Positions 1-12,180 of a stretch of 64,000 nt of DNA are shown piece after piece. Numbering within the stretch: the stretch's first letter is position 1; every line of letters starts with the position of its first letter. The position numbers were made by a program, and so were the translations under genes. This DNA comes from Xenopus tropicalis (lineage: Eukaryota; Chordata; Amphibia; Anura; Pipidae). Where the stretch lies: NCBI RefSeq assembly GCF_000004195.4, contig NC_030678.2, positions 132,523,104-132,587,103 on the forward strand, written 5' to 3'. The notes beneath the pieces were generated by a model that did not search any database, was not told the DNA's origin, and saw only the letters and a program-made list of their open reading frames with translations.

Positions 1-1793
1 ATACAACTACCTCAAAGTATATTTATAAAAGAATCCGTGTTGTGTATTTTTCTCCAAGAGACAAAATACAGCACAAATATTGAGTGGTTTAGGTTTTTCA
101 ATCTCATTTTTGGCACAGTTCTTACCAAACAGATGGATTACGATCGCTAACAGACTTTTGGGCTTTAATTCCAAAGAGATTCGTGTCCATCTGTATTTAC
201 ATTTGACATTCAGCTTGAGAGTTTAGAAATACAGACTTGGCTGCCTGCACTTACAATCTGTCACAGAAATAACAACATAACTGCTCTGCATTGCCTTCTA
301 TCAGGGGAACGTACATTCTAGCAGGCTATTTTCTCTTCTGTAATAATTATACTTCAAAGATTTACACTAGTTCATTTCTCATGCATTTTCAAATGTTCAG
401 GATATTATTATTAATAATTACCACTTTATTATATACACCACCATATTTCACAATAGAGAAGTTTACCATCTATATCTGTTCCTTCTCAGTGGTGTTTACA
501 TTCGAATTCCCCTAAACCCAGAAAACCAGTTCTGCAACGTAGCAATGCCAACCCCTACTGTCAGGCTATTTGTGCTTCTTGCGTTAAGACACATGATTTG
601 CGCATACTTTGAAGCAGTCATGTCATGGTGTGTGCGCTTTGACGCATTCTTGCACGCAGACGGACGCATGTGCAATAGACGCCATGGCCTACAGTCCACT
701 GCAAGGCAATCGTCCTTTGTTTCAGATTTCCCCTGATCGCTGCCGTTCCTGACCTTGGCCTGTTTACAGAATTGATTAGCGTCTTGACCCCTGTCTGCCT
801 GTTTTTTGTTCCAGTGCAATTCAATCTCAATGCTAGCACCTCTGCTACTCCTTATCTGAGCTCACCCTGTCTTTACATCCAGGATCTGACTACTCAGGGG
901 GAGGGGTAGGGGAGAGCTCCTATCATCAATCCATCAATCCCCATCCAAGCATTTGGCTGAGGTAAGCGTGACACCTGCAGTATCATTAAATAAACACGGA
1001 AGCCAGTCTTGCATTTATTTTAATAGTATAAATTAATTTTTATTTCTCTTCATCGTTTTTAATTATTTCCAATATTTTAGTATTAATGTATATATATATA
1101 TGACTCTGCATCTCGACTGACAAAACATGATCTTGAGTGTACTTCATTATATATGATCAACTATCTACGAATACTTTGACTGTAGGGGGGCTAAAGGTCA
1201 GATCTCACATTCACAACTGGAGCTATTGCTCTATATTCAGAACCCATCAGCATGAGGTTATGAATAAAGATCAACTTCACAGTCAGGCTTAGCCTAAGAT
1301 TGAGCACATGGCAATAACCACTGTTGTTTCTCCCACCACTCAAAACTAACTGATTTACCTACAGCTACCATCTTTGAGCATGTTTGGAAGGTGTAGGTAC
1401 CCTCAGACAAATATCTTTTAGGACCCCCTCATGAAAATAATCATGCACATTGAAATGTAACATTCCCAGTATCCCAATGGTAGAAAATATAGTCAATATA
1501 TATAGTCGACACATATATCGAGCATATGGTGCTGTAATGTAAAGAAGCAAAAAGAAGTAATTTTTCAACATATTAAATAGATAGGACTTTATATTCTATT
1601 TCCTTTACCCTTAATCCCACTGGCAAAGAGGAGCTCAAATATGGCATTGAAGCCTGCCATTTACTAGAATGGACTCATTGTATCATTAGTAGTGATGGAT
1701 TTCACATTTTCTGGAGGAAGTTTACTGTTTGCATTAACAGTCACCAAGGCCAGTTAATCTTTTCCTTGAGACTATTTAATAAACCCAATTTTT

Positions 1794-1851
1794 TCTCCTA
1801 AACTGTAAATTCTTTGTCCAGGGTTTACAGTTTAGGAGAAGTTTATTATTA
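1794..1851. repeat. stem-loop with 17-bp arms
   Basis: The arm TTCTCCTAAACTGTAAA is followed after a 14-nt loop by its exact reverse complement. Beyond the stem, TTAATAAAC on the left and GTTTATTATTAA on the right extend the symmetry after a bulge. It may be the core of a tiny foldback MITE. No function is visible. Confidence 0.6.
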
Positions 1852-1894
1852 ATTTGGTTTCTAAGGAAGTCGGGATCTTATTACATAACCTTTC

Positions 1895-2361
1895 CCCCCA
1901 CAAAGTACGATTTTCGTATGTTTAAAAAGCATGATACAAAAAATTGTATCAAATACGATTTTTTTGTATCGTGCTTTTTAAAGTACGAAAAATTTGTGTT
2001 TCAAAATACGAAAAAAATTGTATCTGATTGTATGATGGTTGAAAACTACGATTTTTTCATATTTGAACAATTATAAAATGCAGAAAAACCTTGCTGACTT
2101 TGATCCTTCTGTGCATGATTTTGGAAGCCTCCTATAGGACTCAATGCACTCTGCAGCTCCAACTTGGAACAAGGAAAGTTACGCTACCAAAGCTTGAATG
2201 AATTTGAAACTTTCATACTTGGCGCAACAATACGATTTTGTCGCGCATTTTTGTCGCAAAGTACGAAAAAGTCGCAGAAAATACACAAAAGTCATAACCT
2301 TAAAAAAAATACGAATTATTTGTATTCAGACCAGTCATACTTTGATGAATGTGCCCCTAAG
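1895..2361. repeat. MITE, GGGGCnCATT family, degraded copy
   Basis: The region is dense in TACGA/TCGTA words (for example TACGATTTTTTTGTATC) and ends TTTGATGAATGTGCCCCTAAG, like the ends of the elements at 9776 and 49378. The left end is eroded. An 81-residue open frame inside is a by-product of the repeat. Confidence 0.55.
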
Positions 2362-3532
2362 CCTTATTATTCAATGATTGGTACACGCATGACAGAATCT
2401 TTAAGTTAAACAATAAGAAAAATACATGTTGAAGATAAGCCCAATTTTTTGCCCCTGCAACTTTCATGGCATTTTTCTAAATTCTTGAGAGACCACTGTT
2501 CTTGTGATAACACAGCCCTACACCATATAATTTTCCCATAAATTCCTAGAGGAAGTTGAATATACTGACTGAAAAGCAACCATTGTGAAATTCTCAAAAC
2601 TCAAACATAAAACAACATGAATTCCAAACCTCACAAGGAAGGCCTTATTAATGCAGTGCTCAAGCTGGGTACAGTATATGCAAGAGACTAATCATACACA
2701 TTTCCTAAAAAAAATTTAGTAACTTATACGGAGTCAGGTTTCAGTTCTTTGCTATATGAGCACACAGCCATTTCAGCGCACATACACCCTAAATGTGATT
2801 TTCCAGGACAGTTCCAGTTTTTATCTCTGAAACTATATGGATTGTTCTTAATATAATTTACACTCTTGATGCATATAGCAGAAATGTTGGTTTCGATAAC
2901 TGTTCTCCAGTATTATGCTTGCTAAAACATAGCAAATAGAGGACAGAACAAAGAAAATGAGAGCTGAATGCCCCAGTTTTTTTTTTTTGTTTGTTTAAAA
3001 ATTACTTTTTGTTTATTAATTTCTCTGCCCAGTTGTGACTGATTTCTACATACTTCTTCATGCTGCCTGGCCATTTGGGCATATATGTCAGGCTGGAGGT
3101 TAGCTTTGAGACACCACCCTCTTATTCTTTTGGATTACAGTTCATAAGGCAAAGTCAATGCACCTTTTTGGTGGGTGCATGGCGCACTGGCAGATGCAGA
3201 CAGGGTCAGACTGGCCCACAGGGATACCAGAAAAAAACCCGGTGGGCCCCACCACCTGCCTGCATCCTGCTCCACCCCAGCCATTACAACTGTAGGAACG
3301 AGAGGGCGGTGGCTGAGGTCAGAACAGGCAGCAGTGGTGGGCCCTTGAGTCAAGTACCCAGTAAGCCCTTGGTAACCCAGTCTAACTCTAGATGCAGATA
3401 TAAACAAAAGCCACAGTTTATCTTCCTCTGCCCAATACATTAGTAGTCAGATACCTCCTATGGCCTCCTTCAAGTATAAGTTTTGCCCTCAAAAACTACA
3501 AAAGGGGATTCTTTTTTTACAAGAATTTAGTA

Positions 3533-4187
3533 TTAAAGGACAAGGAAAGTCAAAATCTATTAAGCACACTATTAAATAGTACAACTATAGCTATGTAAAA
3601 ATGCTAAATTTCTGGATTGCCTAATGAAAGATTTACAGAGGTACACCTACTACATTCTACATACTTGTTTCAGTTAACGCCACCACCATCTTTAACATGG
3701 GATACGCACTCCCTTTCCCTCACTGTCTCTACTGCGCATGCGTCCCCAACATCCTCCAACACTCTCCCTGCAGCCCCCCGCTCCACTCCTTCTGTGTCTC
3801 CCCTCCAGCAGCTGCGTCCTTCTGTGTCTCCCCCCGCTCCCCTCCCCGCTTGCGCTTCCCCCCCCCAGCACCTGCCTGCCGGCTGCGTCTTCTTGATATG
3901 GCCTGCATCCACTTTTTATATAGGCGGAGGTCGCCATAGCAACCAGACGCTAGCGGGAGCACTAGTGCTTATGCGCATGCGCCACCTACAGTCCTGGTCG
4001 TAGTGTCTGTGCAGGAGCTTTGCATTATGGGAATCTTCTCTACCCAGCTCAGCGTTTTTTCTTCCTGTTTGGCTTCAGATCTTCTAAACAGGTGAAATAT
4101 GCGGAGACTTAAGGGCACTATTGAGACAACTGAAGGTATGTCTGCAGCTTGAGATTAACTCTATACTAGCCTTTCCTTCTCCTTTAA
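3533..4187. mobile_element. T2-type MITE with CpG-rich, promoter-like middle
   Basis: The element starts TTAAAGGACAAGGAAAG and ends CTTTCCTTCTCCTTTAA, with TTAA at both borders, which fits the Xenopus T2-MITE terminus TTAAAGGRR and TTAA target. The middle is pyrimidine-rich and CpG-rich, unlike its surroundings. It holds two NRF1-like palindromes (GCGCATGCG at 3734-3742 and GCGCATGCGC at 3973-3982), CGCCATAGCAACC (RFX-like half site) near 3932 and a TATA-like TTTTATATA near 3914. No coding exon is supported; several overlapping open frames here are composition artefacts. A short ATG frame at 4099 followed by GTATGT was considered and not accepted. Confidence 0.75.
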
Positions 4188-5839
4188 GGTATAAAGTATT
4201 TAACAGCTGGTGGCTCAGTTCATATCTTAATCAATAACAGGGGACATTGCTATATGTAATAACATCTCAATGAAGCTAAGAAAAACAACTCACTGGCATA
4301 AGAATCACTTAACAAGTAAACAAAGAGAGACAACATAATAACAAATACAAATATTATCCAAGTTAAGCACTTTTTAGGACTTCAATTTCTGAACCTTCCA
4401 ATAACACATCTCGGATCTCAGTATAATGTAATAATAGTTGACTACTTGTTAGTTCCAGGGAACTGACTTGTCACTACAAATGAGGTCTATTGTTTTGCTG
4501 TCAGGTTAGAATTTGTTTTGAAGACAGATTGCATAACTACAATATTGGGAAAAAATGACAATAGAATACATAGAAAGCTGAAAATGCTTAAAAGGAAGCC
4601 AAAGGTAAAATATTAAGTAATCCTTAAGTTATGTTGCATAAGTTGCAGCCCCCATATTTTGTGGAGCTACCACAGCTGTTAAAAACTGAGCCGTCAAAAC
4701 TGTATTTCCATTAATATAGGTCACCTACTGCATATGTGTGTACCCTACAGAGTTTGGTCTTAAAGAGAACCTTATAGCAAAATTGCACTTACAGTAAATA
4801 TCTGGAAACCTTACAGTAATACATGTATAAAAAGTGACAAGCTTGCTTTAAAATGACATTTAGTCTAGGAAACACTATAAAACTGCATTAAACCTCAAAG
4901 AGGTTTACACAACCTTATTTTGCTACAGAAGTAATTGGATTCTTTAATGAGGCTGATATGTATAAAGCGGGGGAAATTAACATTTAAGCAATAAATGTAA
5001 TTTGCTCAGAGTATGACTACTATAGAGATAAAAAAATCTAATTAGTCCTTCATTTAATTTTAAAAGATCTGGAAATGGCAGTTTGAAGATCAGGGGAAAA
5101 CTGACCGAAACCATCCTCAGATTAATGGTAAGATGTAAACCATGAAAACAACACATTTGCTCCAATGATATACTAGAATATCAGGGTTGCATTGACAAAA
5201 ATAGGTCAGCAGAGCTGTAACATCCTCAGTAACAGAATAAACACCAGGCCCCAGAGCAAGACTAGTGTTTGAATCCCCCAGGACAAATTAGCCCTAGTAA
5301 CAGTACTATAATATACAGTCCAGGCTGCAGGATTAAATCTTTTTCATAAATTATAAAATTGGCTAAGGTGTTTATTTATTTTTTTTTTAATTTAGAATTT
5401 TATTGATTTTATAGAGAATATTTTTTTTTTTTTTAAACAAACAGCAGGTATATTGTACAATATAGCAGTATTTGTACTGAGTTTGCCACATGTTGAGTCA
5501 TTGGCTTTATGTGTCTGCAATTTCTTTATTGTAGTTATTGCTTGTTTCTAACAGGCTTTGGCAGGTTAAGGTGTTTATTTTTAAGCTCACAACTAATCCC
5601 TAAAACCTCAGTTCACCTGTATATACTTTATATCGATGGACCCATTTACATACACAATGCATATCTGGATATAAATGTTGAATTTGGAGGCAATGTATCT
5701 TTTTTCTGTAATGATCGTGGGCATATCATGTGTTTTAGTACTGTATGTGGGTTCAAAACATCATAGCTCAGGAATATTATGAAAATACTAGATTCAAGTT
5801 GTGTGTGTTCTATGGTGTTTTGTCCTCCTAAAAGGCTAA

Positions 5840-6155
5840 AAAATCCTTCATTCCAGGGGCCAGAGTCTGTGCAGTTCTCTCCTCTCTTCCTCTCCTTCTC
5901 CCACCTCCAATAAGAATTCATAAAACTCACTCCCCCCACCCTTAGGAATTTGTGATCTGAGCTATAACAGATAGAGCTGCAAGCAGGAAGCTATGAAGAC
6001 CAAGCTAAAATGGCAGCTGCAATCTTAAACAGAGAAAACTTCTAAGGCTGTTTACTCAGCTATGATAAAGCTTTCTGCAGAATAAATCTAGCATTCCACT
6101 ACTGTGGCAAATCTATTGGCAGTAAAATGCCAAAATGACTTTCCTTCTCCTGGCC
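5840..6155. mobile_element. T2-type MITE, 5'-truncated
   Basis: Starting at GGGGCCAGAGTCTGTGCAG the sequence follows the interior and right end of the elements at 41223 and 62129, through CAGTAAAATGCCAAAATGAC to CTTTCCTTCTCC. The left TTAAAGG end is missing and the right end has GGCC instead of TTTAA before a later CCTTAA. Confidence 0.7.
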
Positions 6156-6180
6156 TCCTTAAGCCTGGCAATCAGCTTTA

Positions 6181-6262
6181 ACCAGGCCAACGTTTCGGTC
6201 TCATCATGGTCGGTCTTTATCATGATAAAGGTCTTAGGTGGAGACCAAAAGGTTGGCCTGGT
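6181..6262. repeat. foldback, 22-bp arms
   Basis: ACCAGGCCAACGTTTCGGTC is mirrored by GACCAAAAGGTTGGCCTGGT with a few mismatches. An inner pair around CATCATGG/TCATGATAAAG adds to the hairpin. The CCAACGTTTCGGTC word recurs in altered form at 42055 and 55408, so this is a repeated element tip. Confidence 0.65.
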
Positions 6263-7394
6263 TTTTTAATGGCATGATTAAATAAAAATATTTTTTTATC
6301 TTTAAAGGATTCTGGTGTGCACCTGCTTACTTTTGGACTTATATATGTATATATTTATATTTAGATAAGGGGGAAATAAATATTAGTTTGTTTTGTATGT
6401 TTGCATAAGCCCTATAAAATACTGCAAAAAGCTGTTACTAAAATGAAAAAGGAAATTTCACATAATGTTATGTCAGAATATCAGCTTGGAAAACTGATAC
6501 AGATCACCATGGTTACAATTCAGACAAAACATCAATTATTGATGTTAAGGTTCTTAAAAAGTCCTGTTCCTTCTATAAAAAAAGTACTGGGAAGTTTAAT
6601 TAACAAACAAAGCATTATGAACTCAGTGATCAGCACAAGAAGTATTAAGTCACTTAAGCGGTTTTCTTTGCGTGTTCTCTCCAGTTCACTGGATGCCATT
6701 TCAGTCTGGATTTTGGTAAGCCTAAATTGTATTCTAGATCTGTGATGTTATTAGAATGTGCAGCCTGTGAAAGAGCTTTAATAATATCAAGTAAATAAAG
6801 CTTTACACATGTAATGAAAATCCATATTTAGGGAATTACAGACAAAATGACAATAACAGAATAAACATTGCTACAGGCATAAAGGGCTGTGTGGGAATAT
6901 GTCACAGCCAAGTAGATTGTGAATTCAAGTGATGTTACATTCAAACAACAAAAATGAAAATAAAAGCAAAACAAGCAAATAGATTCAGAATATACACATT
7001 GTATGAGTTGCAGAATCATAGCGAGGACAAGGCACCCATAACCAAAATGACAGGGCCAGAACTAGGGGTAGGCAGAAGTGGCTTTTGCCTAGGGCACAAT
7101 GGTGGGGGTGCTAGAACCCGAGGGACTTACCTTTCACCTGCTTCTGCTGCCAGTATGCACAGGGGGAGAGGTTAGACTCAGAACAAGGGACAGGGCATTT
7201 AGTGGGGGAGTCACCAGTCAAGTAGTGCTTTGAGCACAAATACTATTTGGCCTGGCTCTGATAGTCCTTCAATGCCCTTTAATTCTCTGTTCCTCAATAT
7301 ATCTGTGCACTTGTGTCTCTGTATATTTCTGGCTGTTTCATAGTTATGCACTAGTTATGCATAGTCTCTGCACTTTCTCCAGCTCATAAACCGG

Positions 7395-7870
7395 AAGCCC
7401 AAAACTGCACTGCATACTCAAGGTGAGGCCTTACCAGAGACCTATAAAGAGGCAAAGTTTAGCTTTCTTTACTTGAGTCAATGCCCTTTTTTATGCAAGA
7501 CAGCACTTCATTTGCCACTGAATAACACTGCCTGGAATTAAACAACTTGTTTTCAACAAAAATCCCCAGATCTTTCTCAATTAAGGATCCCCCAAAACCC
7601 TGCCATTTAGTGTATAACTTGCATTATATTTTCTCTACCAAAGTGCAAAACTTTGCACTTCACAACATTGAACCTCATTTTCCATTTTGCTGCCCAGATT
7701 TCTAATTTTGTCAAATTGCTCTGCAAAGTGGCAGCATCCTGCATCGAAATTATAGTTTTGCATAATTTAGTATCATGAGCAAAAATAGAAACAGAACTTT
7801 CTATGCCCACCTGCAGGTCATTAATAAACAAGATAAAAAACAAAGGACCAAGGACCAAAGGTAGAAGCTC
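7395..7870 (-). pseudogene. non-LTR retrotransposon reverse transcriptase fragment
   Basis: An 83-residue frame at 7607-7858 reads VLGPLFFILFINDL, then SIFAHDTKL, then WKMRFNVVKCKVLHFGRENI. This is the order of the palm motifs of a CR1/Rex1-like LINE RT: GxxLGPLLF..INDL, FADDTKL, then MxFNxxKCKVMHFGR. The first Asp of the usual FADD pair is His here, and the frame is cut on both sides, so it is a dead fragment. Downstream antisense sequence to about 7395 looks like more of the same repeat. Confidence 0.75.
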
Positions 7871-9775
7871 AAAAAGAGCTCATAGGAGCACTCTGGCTGA
7901 AGAAGCTGGAAAACAGAGGGAAGACATTTGCACCCCACTTTCCGCCTACTGTGCTTCAGCTAGTCTGAATGCTTTCAGCAGACACTTATAAAAGTAGCAA
8001 TGTATATGAGTTTTTTTAATAAACACTTTACAATACTGTAAAATATGAAGAATTCATTGGATTGGACTTACCTATGCAGCTGTAAATATTCTCGTGGTCT
8101 GTTTAATAAATGTAGAAATCGATCAACAATCTTATTTTTACCCACACCCTGTTGATGAAAAATATATAAGATTTTGTATAGAAATGCAAACATTTTTAAA
8201 ATTGTATAGCTTAAGTTTTTTTGCTATACTGAAAGCTAGAATCATACAACTGAAAGAGAGTGAAACATATTTCTCTTACTAAAAAAATGCAAATATAATA
8301 AATAAACATTATAAATAACACTAATTTAATTAACTGGTTAAGTAACTAAATATTAGACCTTTCTGACATGAGTCCCATAAAAGCTCCAAGAACCATGTTT
8401 TCTATGATTTTAAGTTTTATTTTGCCACTTCAAGGAAATGTAGGGCTATAGCTGGCTAAATGCGGATATGTCCATATTACAGATGGGAAAATACTGTCAT
8501 AGCTTCAGTACACTTTAGCCTACTTTCGAATGAATGTATTAAAATTACACACATGAAATACAGCGAATGTTCAACCAAAAACAAGCAGCTCAAAGTTTCT
8601 CTCCAGTCTGCCTTTCAGTTTTCAAAAGAACTGAAAGCTACTTTAAATATTTGATACAGCACAAGCATTTTTGCTGTATTTCACTAAATAATTAAGTTTT
8701 AAAACCACCACGCATCTCTCCATGTGCACTGCCATGAGTGTTTTAGTCCAGTCCACTGCTTCGGTCATGGCATTAAATCTAAACTAACAGATGCAAGAGG
8801 AAAAAGTGCCTGCACATGAATTTGTCATAGAATAAACTGTTGGGGCAGGTAGATGACAAATAATTTGGACCAGATGCTTCTGAATTCAGAGGGCCAAAGG
8901 CAGCTGTGTGCACCATGTTGTTCAAGCATGCAATAGCGGTGTTGCCTATTAGGCGTAACAATCACAGGATATCTTGATTTCTAAAATGACTTAGGATGAC
9001 ACATACGGACAGTGCAAAGAGAATGACCACACAACACACTCTGGAAATAGAGTCCCCTATTGTAAACCTCTGGGTAATCTTGACAACTCAGAACTCCAAC
9101 CAGCATCAAAGAAAACACTTGCTATTGTCAGGTTTTCTGGTGTTATTTCTATTTCAGTCATTTCCAAACTAGTAACTAACTTCACAATGCTACGCTATAC
9201 TATGGTGGTACAAATTATTACACTTATTTACATGTGTGAAGCAATATAACTAGCTGGAATATTAAAAAGTTTAAAAATGCAGTATAACAGTGCAGTAAGG
9301 TTCGATAAAATGTAGTCTTGTGGGCATTTATCAGTAGAGGAAACAATAAAAGGCAAGTGGTCAACATTTGCCATAGCATATGGCAAGCATCATAGACAAG
9401 AAAAGAAAATCTGTTGGTATATACAACATGCTCTTCGAAGCAAGCATTCATAAGAGGAATAGCATGCTTGGCAAGATTTTTATGTTTTCAGCAAGTAACC
9501 CACAGTCAAATCAAACAGATGGTTATATAAGCTTCATTAACCAAAATACTTAGTTCTATTTTATAATTTTCCATTGGGATACCGTTTTTACAACACAATA
9601 TATTTTGTTAATTATGAAAAAAAATTGCTTTAAAAACTATTTTACCAACAATAAGTACTTTGTGGCAACAGGATACACTCCCAAAATAATAGTAAACAAT
9701 AACTGTTTACATTACTGCCTAGCTTCTTCTCTATTTGAACCTCTCTAGCCTTTATTTAAGCAGATAATTCATTAT

Positions 9776-10189
9776 GGGGCCCATTCATTAAAGCACGATG
9801 ACCACGATTGTGAAAAATTCGTATTTTTTGTTAAGTTTAGAACTTTTCGTACTGTTATGGATAATATCGTTAAAATAGTACGACTTTTTCATGATACATT
9901 CGTTATTCCACAAAAAAGTCATACTCGTTATTCATTCAAGCTTTGGTATCGTGACTATATTTTGGCCAGGTTGGAGCTGCAGAAAGTCAGAAAGGTTTTC
10001 GCGCCCTTTACAATCGTTCAGATAAAAAAATTTCATAACTTTCGGATTTCGGGTTACAATATTTTCGTATGTCCAAGAAATGAATTTTTGTGACATTTTC
10101 GAATGTCAGAAATTATTGTGGTTACTCCAAATTTTTTCCAATCGTACTTTTAACAATCTGAAATTCGTACTTTAATGAATGGGCCCCTA
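9776..10189. mobile_element. MITE, GGGGCCCATTCATTAAAG family, full copy
   Basis: The terminal repeats GGGGCCCATTCATTAAAG and CTTTAATGAATGGGCCCC are perfect over 18 bp, and the flanks on both sides read TAT. The interior is rich in CGTA/TACG words. A 78-residue open frame inside follows the repeat and is not a gene. The same family is at 1895 and 49378. Confidence 0.85.
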
Positions 10190-11119
10190 TGAGAATGGAT
10201 CTTTTTTTCTCACAACTATACCTTTATACCCAATATTTATCATTAAGGTTCATTTGCTAACAACAAAAAAAATGCTGGAATGCTAAGAGGAACACCCCTT
10301 AGAGCCCATACACTTAGCACTTGCCTCCCTGGTCATGATTGGTGTTGCTGTGCACCAGTTAGAATATACAGCACAAGTCCCAGAGTGCAGTACTGATGAG
10401 GAGCCCTGTACTTAAATTTATGGCCTGAACAAGTATAGTAGCATTCAAGGCCCCTTACAGTGTGTTGCTCTGCTAAGCATGGGTAGGACTACATACTAAG
10501 AAAGAGTTGCACCTTTGGCAGCTTGGCATTTATTCCATGGTTGACAAGGAAACCAGTGCAAAAACCATAGTGTTCTGAACATGACTTTGCACTTTACACA
10601 TATGTCCCTATTTAGCCCTATTATTATTATTATTACAACATCCAGTTACATAGTCCTCTTCATCTACCATCTCTGAATTGTAGTATAGTGGAACATAATG
10701 TGGTCTTGGGGTACCCAATAAGAGGAGTCTAATAAACTGAACCCTAATGACGAGACAATGTGACCCCACTTGGTTTTGAATCACCCTTATGTCTTAACTT
10801 TAGAAGTGACGATATGGTATGATGTTTATTAGCAAACAGATGACTTGGTACTTTTCCTGTAGGGGGGAAACAACATCCATATGTTGAAATTCTCTGCAGC
10901 ATTTGTCAGGGCACAGAAGTTTTAAAAGTGTTTAAATATTTATTTGAAGATTTAGAACAATGTAACTCAGGAATTTAAATGCTTGTAAAGCTTGTGTACC
11001 AGGATGACTGCTACAGAGGTAGTTAATTAGCCCACAAAGTTGTATGCTCCAAAAATTGCAAACTTTCACATGTCCAGCTGCACAGTGCTCAGTAACACAT
11101 GTACTCCATTGTATCTTTG

Positions 11120-11540
11120 TTAAAGGGGTTATTCACCTTTGGGTAAACTTTCTGTATGATGTGGAGAGTAATATTAGTAATAATATTAGTATAATAGTTT
11201 TTTAATTATATTATTATTATCTCTTCAGTTTGGTTGCTAGGGTCCAAATTACCTTAGCAACCAGGGAGTGGTTTGAATGAGAGACTGATATATTTATAGG
11301 AGAGGACCTGAATAGAAAACTATGCTAAATAAAGTAACAATAACAAAACTGTAGCCTCACAGAGCAATAGCTTTTTGGCTGCTGAAGTCAGTGACCCCCA
11401 TTTGAAAGCTGCAAATAGTTAGAAGATGAAGGCAAATAATTAAAAAACGATAACAAATAAATAATGAAGATGATTAAAAAGTTGCTTGGAATTGGCCATT
11501 CTATAACATAAGTTAACTTAAAGGTGAACCACCCCTTTAA
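11120..11540. mobile_element. T2-type MITE, complete
   Basis: Its ends are TTAAAGGGGTTATTCACCTTT and AAAGGTGAACCACCCCTTTAA, so the TIR is about 20 bp with two or three changes. TTAA flanks both ends. Internal features are a run of ATTATT words and GGTTGCTAGGGTCC. Length is 421 bp. No open frame. Confidence 0.85.
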
Positions 11541-11631
11541 TGCATATTATAGAGTCGTTCTGTTTATTATTTATCAATATTTATTTTTAATGAGTTAGAC
11601 CACCTTACCAGCTGTATTTTACAGCTTTAAG

Positions 11632-11927
11632 TTCCCCATACACGGCCCGTGTATGGGCACTACCAACGGCCTGCCCGACTGATATCTGGCCTGAAATCAG
11701 TTAAAAAATCTAGTTGGATCGGGGACCACATCGGCTCGTTGATGCGGTCCCCGAACCGACTTTGCCTATACCCGTCGTTACAATTTGATCGTTTCGCCCC
11801 AGGGTCAAACGATCGAATTAGCCTGGATTCTCCCGATATCATCCACCCGTACTTGGGGGATATCGGGAGAAAATCCGCTTGCTTGGCGACATCACCAAAC
11901 GAGCGGATCTGAAGGTGTATGGGGACC
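11632..11927. mobile_element. MITE, CCCCATACAC family, near-complete
   Basis: The left end TTCCCCATACACGGCCCGTG and the right end GTGTATGGGGACCTTTAG are inverted copies. The interior contains several smaller palindromes: CTCCCGATATC/GATATCGGGAG, CATCGGCTCGTTGATGCGGT, and CGATCGTTTCG/CAAACGATCG. Related copies are at 24760 and 56901. The high GC and palindromes contrast with the AT-rich flanks. Superfamily is not certain; hAT-like is my guess. Confidence 0.75.
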
Positions 11928-12108
11928 TTTAGATGTCAGTAGCAAGTGGCTTTAGCTAGCTGGGCACTAAATGTATCTTTATATTAGGTCTAAGACATCC
12001 AAAGGACACATACAAGTCCATGTTACACAATTCCCACTGAGAGTAAAACTATGACTGGCTGCTGGTCACATTAATACATGCCATTATAGTTTCCACTGAA
12101 CAGCTCAC

Positions 12109-12180
12109 CTGATTTCCCACCAGCAACAGATGTTCTCCTAGTAGAAAATCCTTCAGCATGTCCTCCATTACCATCATATG
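12109..12180 (-). CDS. vwa8: VWA8 exon p: module 3, first half of Walker A
   Basis: This exon has 72 nt, 24 codons, phase 0 to 0 (residues 599-622), and is the last one found. The peptide is HMMVMEDMLKDFLLGEHLLL followed by VGNQ. It ends inside the Walker A loop: family knowledge says GVGKNK follows, in an exon beyond the window. The acceptor is TTTTATAG and the donor GTGAGC. No long open frame marks this exon, and a longer open frame on the same strand in another phase hides it. I searched 1-12108 for the next exon and did not see it. Confidence 0.93.

Larger units (their letters stand above)
1..12108 (-). other. vwa8: vwa8 intron downstream of exon p (partial)
   Basis: This intron sequence runs off the left edge. 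Recognised content is a stem-loop near 1800, MITEs at 1895-2361, 3533-4187, 5840-6155, 9776-10189, 11120-11540 and 11632-11927, a small foldback near 6220 and a LINE reverse-transcriptase scrap near 7400-7870. Around 3190-3310 lies GC-richer sequence that looks repeat-derived. The stretches 1-1790, 2362-3180, 4188-5840, 6265-7395, 7871-9775 and 10190-11119 show no gene, RNA or clear repeat border that I can support. Confidence 0.7.

Noticed and set aside
3060..3443. 127-residue plus frame and its 101-residue minus shadow
   Set aside because: GC-rich repeat-like text without motif or splice support.
4099..4135. Possible first exon: ATG CGG AGA CTT AAG then GTATGT donor downstream of CpG-rich sequence
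   Set aside because: It is inside a bordered TTAA MITE; there is no following exon on the plus strand.
6401..6745. 114-residue plus frame ending near a GTAAG
   Set aside because: Low-complexity peptide, no known motif, no acceptor or partner exon.
9857..10093. 78-residue plus frame
   Set aside because: Fully inside the MITE at 9776-10189.
10620..10635. TTA microsatellite and other short runs (TA near 1090, T near 12929, C near 55494)
   Set aside because: Ordinary low-complexity DNA; too short to list separately.
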